64,000 nucleotides of DNA from Tessaracoccus timonensis (lineage in GTDB: Bacteria > Actinomycetota > Actinomycetes > Propionibacteriales > Propionibacteriaceae), in contig NZ_LT996886.1 in the NCBI RefSeq assembly GCF_900343145.1, forward strand, positions 1,922,001 through 1,986,000, read 5' to 3'. This document shows, piece after piece, positions 54,678 to 64,000 of the stretch (position 1 is the first letter of the stretch; the number at the start of each line of letters is the position of its first letter). The position numbers and the translations under genes were made by a program. Below the pieces are notes generated by a model. That model ran no database searches, was not told the DNA's origin, and saw only the letters and a list, made by a program, of their open reading frames with translations.

Positions 54678-55367
54678 ATCAGCACTGAACCGCGGATTAA
54701 CGATCGCATTCGAGTTCCCGAAGTCCGACTCGTCGGCCCCAAAGGCGAGCAAGTCGGTATCGTCCGGGTCGAGGATGCTCTGCGCCTTGCGCAGGAGAGC
54801 GAGCTCGATCTCGTCGAGGTGGCGCCGCAGGCACGTCCACCCGTCGCGAAGCTCATGGACTACGGCAAGTACAAGTACGAAGCCGCCCAGAAAGTGCGCG
54901 ACGCACGCCGCAACCAGTCGAACGTCTCCACCAAAGAGATGAAACTGCGTCTCAAGATCGACAACCACGATTACGAGACGAAGAAGGGCCACGTCGTCCG
55001 ATTCCTCAAGGGCGGCGACAAGGTGAAGATCACCATCATGTTCCGCGGTCGCGAGCAGTCTCGCCCCGAGCTTGGCATCCAGTTGCTGCAGCGCCTCGCC
55101 GACGACGTTGCCGAGTTCGGCTTCGTTGAGTCGGCGCCCAAGCAGGATGGCCGCAACATGCTCATGGTGCTCGGCCCCACGAAGAAGAAGAGCGACGCCA
55201 AGGTCGACCGCGACCGGGATCGCACGCGACGCATGGAGCAGCGGAAGGTTAACGCTGCTGCCGACAAGGCCGCAGAAGCGGAGATGCGCGCCAAGGCCGC
55301 AGCCAACAAGCCGACGAAGAAGAAGCGCGGCCCCGCAGACAACATGGACCCGGACATCGACCTCTGA
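54678..55367 (+). CDS. infC: Translation initiation factor IF-3, apparent AUC start
   Basis: A 229-aa IF-3 that keeps 30S subunits apart and checks the initiation codon. The family N-terminus [20 protein letters not shown] begins with ATC at 54678, with AGGAGG at 54668-54673. No ATG, GTG or TTG lies between this ribosome-binding site and the ATC; the nearest in-frame TTG (54660) is upstream of it. IF-3 genes use rare AUU/AUC starts in several bacteria for autoregulation. A long Lys/Arg tail ends [16 protein letters not shown]. Confidence 0.95.
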   Translation: MSTEPRINDRIRVPEVRLVGPKGEQVGIVRVEDALRLAQESELDLVEVAPQARPPVAKLMDYGKYKYEAAQKVRDARRNQSNVSTKEMKLRLKIDNHDYETKKGHVVRFLKGGDKVKITIMFRGREQSRPELGIQLLQRLADDVAEFGFVESAPKQDGRNMLMVLGPTKKKSDAKVDRDRDRTRRMEQRKVNAAADKAAEAEMRAKAAANKPTKKKRGPADNMDPDIDL

Positions 55368-55411
55368 CGAGGCGTGTCCCTGAATTTCCCACTACAGAAA
55401 GTGAGCACGTC

Positions 55412-55618
55412 ATGCCGAAAATGAAGACGCACTCCGGCGCCAAGAAGCGCTTCAAGACCACCGGGACGGGCAAACTTATGCGCCGCCAGGCCAACCTTGG
55501 CCACCTCAACGAGCACAAGACCTCGCGACGCATCCGCCGCCTGAGCGGCAACGTCGCGGTTGTCGACGTCGAGGCCAAGAAGGCTCGCAAGCTGCTCGGC
55601 AAGCACAAGGGCCGCTAA
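55412..55618 (+). CDS. rpmI: 50S ribosomal protein L35
   Basis: A 68-aa basic protein beginning [20 protein letters not shown], the L35 signature. Second gene of infC-rpmI-rplT. GAAAGTGAG precedes the ATG. Confidence 0.97.
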   Translation: MPKMKTHSGAKKRFKTTGTGKLMRRQANLGHLNEHKTSRRIRRLSGNVAVVDVEAKKARKLLGKHKGR

Positions 55619-55665
55619 GTCATTCCCATCCCCATCCGTTTCAGTTTTACGTTCAAGGAGTCACC

Positions 55666-56031
55666 ATGGCACGCGTGAAGCGTTCTGTTAACGCCAAGAA
55701 GAAGCGTCGCGAGATTCTCGAGCAGGCATCGGGTTACCGCGGCCAGCGCTCGCGGCTGTACCGCAAGGCGAAGGAGCAGATTCTCCACTCCGCCACCTAC
55801 AGCTACCGCGACCGCCGCGCCAAGAAGGGCGACTTCCGGTCGCTGTGGATTCAGCGCATCAACGCTGGCTGCCGCGCCGAGGGCATGACCTACAACCGCT
55901 TCATCAACGGTTTGAAGAACGCCGGCGTCGAAGTGGATCGCAAGATTCTGGCCGATCTGGCAGTGAACGACGTCGCGGCGTTTAACCAGCTCGTCGCGGT
56001 CGCGAAGGAGCATCAGGCCACCGCTGCCTGA
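55666..56031 (+). CDS. rplT: 50S ribosomal protein L20
   Basis: A 121-aa L20 with [20 protein letters not shown] and [20 protein letters not shown]. It binds 23S rRNA early in assembly and in many bacteria also represses its own operon by binding the leader. CAAGGAG precedes the ATG. Confidence 0.97.
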   Translation: MARVKRSVNAKKKRREILEQASGYRGQRSRLYRKAKEQILHSATYSYRDRRAKKGDFRSLWIQRINAGCRAEGMTYNRFINGLKNAGVEVDRKILADLAVNDVAAFNQLVAVAKEHQATAA

Positions 56032-56038
56032 TTCCGCA

Positions 56039-56848
56039 GTGCGCCACGAACCGGACGCCGCGCTCCCGGTCGGGGTGTTGCGTTCGGTTCGTCGCTTAAC
56101 GCAACGCCGCGGTCGAGACGTCGCGGGTAAATTTCTCGTCGAGGGCAGGCAGGCGGTGCGCGAAGCACTCGCTGCAGGCAGCCTCGTCGACGAGGTGATC
56201 GTCGACGATCCCGGCAAGCATGTTGATCTGCTCGCCGGCTTCGACGGGCAGGTGTGGCAGGCCTCCGAGCATGCCATGCGCCAGATCTCTGACACGGTGA
56301 CTCCACAAGGCATCATCGCCGTGTGCCGCCAGCTCAACTTCGGGCTGGACGCGCTGGCAGACGCCAAACTTGTGGTGATCTGCGCCCAGGTGCGTGACCC
56401 CGGCAACGCCGGCACCGTCATCCGCTGCGCCGACGCGTTCGGCGCCGACGCGGTCATCCTCACGACGGGGTCCGTCGACGTCTACAACCCCAAGGTGGTT
56501 CGCTCGACGGTGGGCAGCCTCTTCCACATGCCCATCATCACCGGCATGGAGTTGAAGGCCGCAGTCGAGACGGTGCACGGCCTCGGCATGCAGGTGCTTG
56601 CAGCCGACGGCGACGGCGCACCGCTTGATTTGAAACAACAACGCGGCGAGCTCACCCGCCCGACCGCGTGGATCATGGGCAACGAGGCGTGGGGGCTCCC
56701 CAACGCCGACCGGGCCTTGGCTGACGAAGTCGTCGCTGTTCCCATGTGGGGCGGCGCAGAAAGCCTCAACCTATCCAGCGCTGCAGCGGTGTGTCTGTAT
56801 GCTACCGCCTCCGCGCAGCGCAGAAGCAGGGAAGGAGTCCCCCAATGA
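56039..56848 (+). CDS. TrmH-family RNA methyltransferase
   Basis: A 269-aa SPOUT 2'-O-ribose methyltransferase. An N-terminal substrate-binding domain ends with QGIIAVCRQ. The catalytic half carries motif 1 QVRDPGNAGTVIRCADAFGA, motif 2 TAWIMGNEAWGLP and motif 3 ESLNLSSAAAVCLYA. The target RNA (rRNA or tRNA) is not clear. It is placed between rplT and pheS, the usual actinobacterial position. GTG start; its stop overlaps pheS. Confidence 0.92.
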   Translation: MRHEPDAALPVGVLRSVRRLTQRRGRDVAGKFLVEGRQAVREALAAGSLVDEVIVDDPGKHVDLLAGFDGQVWQASEHAMRQISDTVTPQGIIAVCRQLNFGLDALADAKLVVICAQVRDPGNAGTVIRCADAFGADAVILTTGSVDVYNPKVVRSTVGSLFHMPIITGMELKAAVETVHGLGMQVLAADGDGAPLDLKQQRGELTRPTAWIMGNEAWGLPNADRALADEVVAVPMWGGAESLNLSSAAAVCLYATASAQRRSREGVPQ

Positions 56849-57954
56849 GTGGGCCGAATGACAACTATGACCCGAAGCAGGTCGCCGCGCTGGCGCCGGA
56901 AGTGATCGAGGGATACGTTGCTGACGCGCTCCTCGCCATCGACGAGGCTTCCTCGAGTGAGGAGCTGAAGCAGGTTCGGCTCGCTCACGCGGGCGACCGT
57001 TCCCCGCTAGCGCTGGCGAACCGTGAGATTGGGGCGCTGCCTCCCGCAGCGCGCAAGGATGCCGGCAAGCGCGTCGGGCAGGCCAGGGGGCAAGTGAATC
57101 AAGCCATCGCGGCTCGTCAAGAGGCCCTGGCTCAGCAGGAACTGGCGACGGCGCTCGTCGAGGAGCGCGTGGACATGACGCTGCCGGTTGAGATCGCCCC
57201 GCGCGGCGCCATCCACCCGGTGACCGCCATCATCGACCAGATGGTCGACGTCTTCGTCGCGCTTGGCTACGAGGTTGCAGAAGGCCCCGAGGCGGAAACG
57301 GAGTGGTACAACTTCGACGCGCTCAACCTGCCGCCTGACCATCCCGCCCGCGGTGAACAGGACACGCTGTGGATTGAGCCGCGCTCCGACGCGAAGCTGC
57401 TGCGCACGCAGACCTCTCCGGTGCAGGTACGCGAACTGCTCACGAGAGATCTGCCGCTCTACATCGTGAGCCCGGGCAAGGTGTATCGCTCGGACGAATA
57501 CGACGCCACGCACCTGCCCGTGTTCCACCAGCTGGAGGGGCTCGTCGTCGACAAAGGCATCTCGATGGCGCACCTGAGGGGAACGCTCGACCACTTCGCG
57601 AAAGCGATGTTCGGCGACGTCGAGACGCGCATGCGCCCCCACTTCTTCCCGTTCACGGAGCCCTCGGCGGAAGTCGACCTTCAGTGCTTCGTCTGCAAGG
57701 GCGAGTCCGTCGGCAACCCCGATCGCCCGTGTCGCACCTGCCGGTCCGAAGGGTGGATCGAGTGGGGCGGCTGTGGCATCGTCAACCCGCGTGTGCTGCG
57801 CGCCTGCGGTATCGACGCCGACGAATACTCCGGCTTCGCGTTCGGCATGGGCATCGAGCGCACGGTGATGTTCCGTAACGGCGCCCCAGACATTCGCGAC
57901 TTCGTTGAAGGCGATGTTCGCTTCAGCCAATCTCTGCTCGGAGGTGCACGATGA
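56845..57954 (+). CDS. pheS: Phenylalanyl-tRNA synthetase alpha subunit
   Basis: A 369-aa catalytic subunit. The N-terminal coiled-coil arm binds tRNA; the class II core shows RGAIHPVTAIIDQMVDVFVA, HLPVFHQLEGLVVDKGISMA (motif 2) and GFAFGMGIERTVMFRNG (motif 3). The ATG at 56845 is chosen for the ATGA overlap with the methyltransferase and the GGAAGGAG upstream. pheT overlaps by 4 bp. Confidence 0.96.
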   Translation: MSGPNDNYDPKQVAALAPEVIEGYVADALLAIDEASSSEELKQVRLAHAGDRSPLALANREIGALPPAARKDAGKRVGQARGQVNQAIAARQEALAQQELATALVEERVDMTLPVEIAPRGAIHPVTAIIDQMVDVFVALGYEVAEGPEAETEWYNFDALNLPPDHPARGEQDTLWIEPRSDAKLLRTQTSPVQVRELLTRDLPLYIVSPGKVYRSDEYDATHLPVFHQLEGLVVDKGISMAHLRGTLDHFAKAMFGDVETRMRPHFFPFTEPSAEVDLQCFVCKGESVGNPDRPCRTCRSEGWIEWGGCGIVNPRVLRACGIDADEYSGFAFGMGIERTVMFRNGAPDIRDFVEGDVRFSQSLLGGAR

Positions 57955-60440
57955 AGGCCCCAGTTTCCTGGCTCCGTGAACTCGTTATGCTGCCGAACGA
58001 CGTCAGCACCGAGGCGATCGCCGATGCCTTCACCAATCTCGGCCTCACCGTCGAGCGGGTGGAGCACGTCGGCTCTCCCGTGACCGGTCCGCTCGTCGTC
58101 GGGCGAGTGCTCAGCATGACGAACGAGCCGCAGAAAAACGGCAAGACCATTCACTACTGCCGCGTCGACGTGGGGGAGGCCCACAACGACCCCGCCACCG
58201 ACGAGTACCCGGCCTCGCGCGGGATCGTCTGCGGTGCGCACAACTTCCAGGTAGGCGACCTCGTCGTGGTCTCTCTCCCGGGTGCCGTGCTGCCCGGCGA
58301 TTTCCAGATCTCCGCCCGGAAGACCTATGGACACATCTCCGACGGCATGATCTGCGCCGAGGACGAGATCGGTCTCGGCGACGACCACGAGGGCATCATG
58401 GTGCTCTCGCAAGGCAATCCAGGCGACGACGCCATCGAACTGTTGTGGAGCGCTGACGATGTGCTCGACATCGACGTCACGCCCGACCTCGGGCACTGTC
58501 TGTCGATGCGTGGGCTCGCTCGCGAAGCATCGGTGGCCTACGCGGTGCCTTACACCGACAAGTACCGTCAGGCGCTGCCGGAGCAGGCCACTTCTGGCTA
58601 CCCCGTGCAGCTCGATACCGAGCGTTGCACCGCGTTCACAGCCCTCACCATCGAGGGCGTGAACCCTCAGGCCCCGTCGCCGAAGTTCATGGTGGATCGC
58701 CTCCGGGCATCGGGCGTGCGCGCCATCTCGCTCGCTGTCGACGTGACGAACTATGTCATGCTCGAATCCGGGCAGCCCCTGCACGCGTACGACGCCGATA
58801 AGCTCCAAGGCGCCATCACCGTGCGCATGGCGGCTGATGGCGAGCAGCTCGTCACGCTTGACGGGCAGACCCGCCAGCTCGACACAGACGACATGCTCAT
58901 CACCGACGAGTCGGGCCCCATCGGCCTGGCTGGCGTGATGGGCGGCGAGACGACGGAGATCAGCGAGACGACGACGCGCATCGTCCTCGAAGCTGCTGCG
59001 TTCGATGCCGCTTCCGTCTCCCGCACCTTCCGTCGCCACGGGCTCATCTCGGAGGCATCCAAGCGCTTCGAACGTCACGTCGACCCGGCGGTGAACTACG
59101 CGGCCGCGCGTCGGGCGGCGAAGCTCATCACCCAGTACGGTGGCGGGCAGGTGACGGGGGAGACCTTCGTCGGCAGTGCTCCCGCACCGCGCGTGGTGAA
59201 GCTGCGCGTTGGCCTGATCTCATCCGTGCTCGGTCTGGAGATTTCGGAATCCGAGGCCGCTCGGTTGTTGTCGGCTTCTGGCATCGGCGTCACCGCCCTC
59301 GGTGATTCGCTCACCTTGGAGATCCCGAGCTGGCGCCATGACCTCGTCGAGCCGTACGACATCGTCGAGGAGCTTGGCACCAAGATCGGTTACGACCGCA
59401 TCGGCAAGCGCCTCCCGGTGGCCCCGTCGGGCGGCGGTCTCACGCCGAGGCAGCAGGCCCGTCGCGACGCGATTCGCGCCGCTGTACAGCTCGGCTTCAC
59501 GCAGACGATGAGCCTGCCGTTCATGTCGGAAGACGACCTCGACCGCATGGGCATCGAACCCACCGACGTGCGTCGTCGCGCCACGCGGTTGGCCAACCCG
59601 CTGTCTGACACCCAGCCGTTCCTGCGCACGTCACTGTTGCCTGGGATGTTCCGCGTGCTGGCGAAGAACCTCTCCCGTTCCATCACCGATCTCGCGGTGT
59701 TCGAGTTCGGGTCGGTTTTCCTCGACGTGGACACCCACGCGGCGCCAAAGCCCGACGTCACCGGTCGCCCGTCGGACGACGAGATTGCTGCGTTGAACAG
59801 CTCCCTGCCCAACCAGCCTGAGCATCTGGCCGGCCTCGTTGCAGGTAAGTGGACGCCGGATGGCTGGGGCGGTGCAGGCGTCGACGCAGACTGGCGACAT
59901 GTTGTTGCCCTCGCGGACACCGTGGCGGCGGCCGTCGGCGTGACGCTGCAGCGCACGCAGGTAGACGACGTCATGCCTTGGCACCCAGGACGAGCTGCGG
60001 CATTCTTCGTGGGCGAGGCGCTGCTCGGTCACGCCGGCGAGCTGCACCCGAGTGTCATTGCCGCATTCGAGCTCCCAAGGCGCACGTGTGCCGTCGAGAT
60101 TGATCTCGGCAAGCTGCTCGACGCGGCCCCGCACGCTGGGAAGATTGGCGTCCTGCACGGCGCCCCGGTCGCGAAGGAAGACGTCGCCCTCATCGTTGAC
60201 GCGGATGTGCCCGCGGCAGCGGTACACGACGCACTGGTGGCAGGCGGCGGCGAACTGCTGGAGTCGGTGCACCTGTTCGACGTGTACGCCGGCGAGCAGA
60301 TCGACGAGGGGAAGAAATCGCTGGCCTTCGCGCTGCGCATTCGAGGTCCGAAGACGCTCAAGGACGCAGAAGCCGCGCAGGTTCGCCAAGCCGCGGTGGA
60401 CGCCGCGGTCGAACGTTGCGGGGCGGTGCAGCGCGCCTGA
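57951..60440 (+). CDS. pheT: Phenylalanyl-tRNA synthetase beta subunit
   Basis: An 829-aa subunit of the alpha2-beta2 enzyme. The N-terminal MKAPVSWLRELV start is followed by an OB-fold EMAP-like domain, the B3/B4 editing domain (ISLAVDVTNYVMLESGQPLHAYD), B5 and the catalytic-like B6/B7. A C-terminal ferredoxin-fold anticodon-binding domain ends SLAFALRIRGPKTL. Normal length. It hydrolyses mischarged Tyr-tRNA(Phe). Confidence 0.96.
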   Translation: MKAPVSWLRELVMLPNDVSTEAIADAFTNLGLTVERVEHVGSPVTGPLVVGRVLSMTNEPQKNGKTIHYCRVDVGEAHNDPATDEYPASRGIVCGAHNFQVGDLVVVSLPGAVLPGDFQISARKTYGHISDGMICAEDEIGLGDDHEGIMVLSQGNPGDDAIELLWSADDVLDIDVTPDLGHCLSMRGLAREASVAYAVPYTDKYRQALPEQATSGYPVQLDTERCTAFTALTIEGVNPQAPSPKFMVDRLRASGVRAISLAVDVTNYVMLESGQPLHAYDADKLQGAITVRMAADGEQLVTLDGQTRQLDTDDMLITDESGPIGLAGVMGGETTEISETTTRIVLEAAAFDAASVSRTFRRHGLISEASKRFERHVDPAVNYAAARRAAKLITQYGGGQVTGETFVGSAPAPRVVKLRVGLISSVLGLEISESEAARLLSASGIGVTALGDSLTLEIPSWRHDLVEPYDIVEELGTKIGYDRIGKRLPVAPSGGGLTPRQQARRDAIRAAVQLGFTQTMSLPFMSEDDLDRMGIEPTDVRRRATRLANPLSDTQPFLRTSLLPGMFRVLAKNLSRSITDLAVFEFGSVFLDVDTHAAPKPDVTGRPSDDEIAALNSSLPNQPEHLAGLVAGKWTPDGWGGAGVDADWRHVVALADTVAAAVGVTLQRTQVDDVMPWHPGRAAAFFVGEALLGHAGELHPSVIAAFELPRRTCAVEIDLGKLLDAAPHAGKIGVLHGAPVAKEDVALIVDADVPAAAVHDALVAGGGELLESVHLFDVYAGEQIDEGKKSLAFALRIRGPKTLKDAEAAQVRQAAVDAAVERCGAVQRA

Positions 60441-60531
60441 GTGCGAGGCGCCTGCGAGGCGTGAATCCGGGCGTCTGCGCGGGTCTCGCATCGACGTTTG
60501 GGTAGCATGGCGGCATGGTTGTGGAGCCGGC

Positions 60532-63240
<2,709 letters not shown>

Positions 63241-63244
<4 letters not shown>

Positions 63245-64000
63245 CGGTGGACATCGAAACGACCGTACGCAAGGCAGACACCCTCATCGAAGCACTGCCG
63301 TGGCTCGCGGAATACATCGGCGAGATCATGGTCATCAAATACGGCGGCAACGCCATGCTCGACGACGAACGCAAGGCAGCCCTCGCCAAGGACATCGCGT
63401 TCCTCCGTATCGTCGGCGTGAAGCCGGTGGTGGTGCACGGGGGAGGCCCGCAGATCACGTCGATGCTCGACCGCCTCGACGTGCACTCCGAGTTCAAGGG
63501 CGGTTTCCGCGTCACCACACCTGAGGCAATGGACGTGGTGCGCATGGTGCTGGTCGGGCAGGTAGGGCGTGAGCTCGTGAACCTCATCAACCAACAGGGG
63601 CCATTCGCCGTCGGGATGTCCGGTGAGGACGGACGCCTGTTCACCGCGACGCGCAGGACGACGACCGTCGAAGGTGAGGAGATCGACCTGGGGCTGGTGG
63701 GTGATATCGCCGAGGTAGACCCGTCGGGGCTTATCGACCTCATCGATGCCGGAAGGGTGCCCGTCGTGGCATCCATCGCACCCGACGAACACGGCGTGGT
63801 GCACAACATCAACGGCGATACCGCTGCGGCTGCGCTCGCAGCGGCGATCGGGGCGAAACGCCTCGTCATGCTCACCAACGTTGCCGGCCTCTACGCAAAC
63901 TACCCAGACCCCGACTCGCTCATTAGGGAGATCACCGCCGACGATGCTCGCGCGCTGTTGCCCACGCTCGAGACGGGCATGATTCCGAAGATCGAGGCGT
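63241..64000 (+). CDS. argB: N-acetylglutamate kinase, 3' end outside window
   Basis: The first 253 residues of the arginine-pathway kinase are visible. The phosphate-binding loop [12 protein letters not shown] and [14 protein letters not shown], then VNINGD-like [20 protein letters not shown] and [18 protein letters not shown] are typical; the arginine-sensitive form has an N-terminal helix, which is present ([19 protein letters not shown]). Overlaps argJ by 4 bp; the gene runs off the window end. Confidence 0.95.

Overview
The window is one contiguous stretch of a high-GC actinobacterial chromosome. The evidence is the mycothiol ligase gene mshC, the actinobacterial orders ftsY-ffh, rpsP-khpA-rimM-trmD...rplS-lepB-rnhB-DUF2469-yraN-comM-dprA and uppP-phosphatase-DUF3090-SCO1664-mshC-hisE-hisG, and the many GTG/TTG starts and 4-bp ATGA overlaps. 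A three-subunit succinate dehydrogenase, an anaerobic-type GlpABC and a cobalamin-riboswitch ECF transporter fit a facultative member of the Propionibacteriaceae; that family assignment is inference.

Layout. 1-1806: end of smc. 1945-9676 (minus): a glycerol block with glpK, glpF, glpC, glpB, glpA and a SorC-type regulator; a shared TTGCACGAA element lies in both promoter regions. 9777-15189: ftsY, ffh, an amidohydrolase and the signal-peptide peptidase sppA. 15215-18862 (minus): an accessory block with a LuxR-type regulator, a small secreted Trp-rich protein, an ABC ATPase, two membrane proteins and a zincin. 19157-30454: the ribosomal/tRNA modification/secretion/transformation backbone, interrupted by sdhCAB. 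30465-34380 (minus): a cobalamin riboswitch, a 39-codon ORF and an ECF transporter (T, fused A, S). 34417-40540: a protein repair methyltransferase, a lipoprotein, two MFS transporters, a VIT-family protein and a rhomboid-like protein without visible catalytic residues.

40774-46130 is the most unusual part. A 26-bp copy of the tRNA-Leu(GAG) 3' end lies 5.3 kb from the intact tRNA, in the geometry left by site-specific integration. The bracketed DNA carries a divergent cluster: Roadblock/LC7 plus protoglobin on one strand, and BON-OmpA, a membrane-anchored coiled-coil protein, an RbsA-like ABC ATPase without permease and a truncated DUF2993 protein on the other. I do not recognise this combination as a described system.

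46423-54426: aldo/keto reductase, uppP, histidine phosphatase, DUF3090, SCO1664 kinase-fold protein, mshC, hisE, hisG and small membrane/SseB proteins. 54601-60440: infC (apparent AUC start, attenuator-like leader), rpmI, rplT, a TrmH-type methyltransferase, pheS and pheT. 60532-64000: a TetR regulator, then argC, argJ and the start of argB. Two families of dispersed palindromic repeats occur: 1821-1870 with 40602-40657, and 24877-24999 with 46259-46368.
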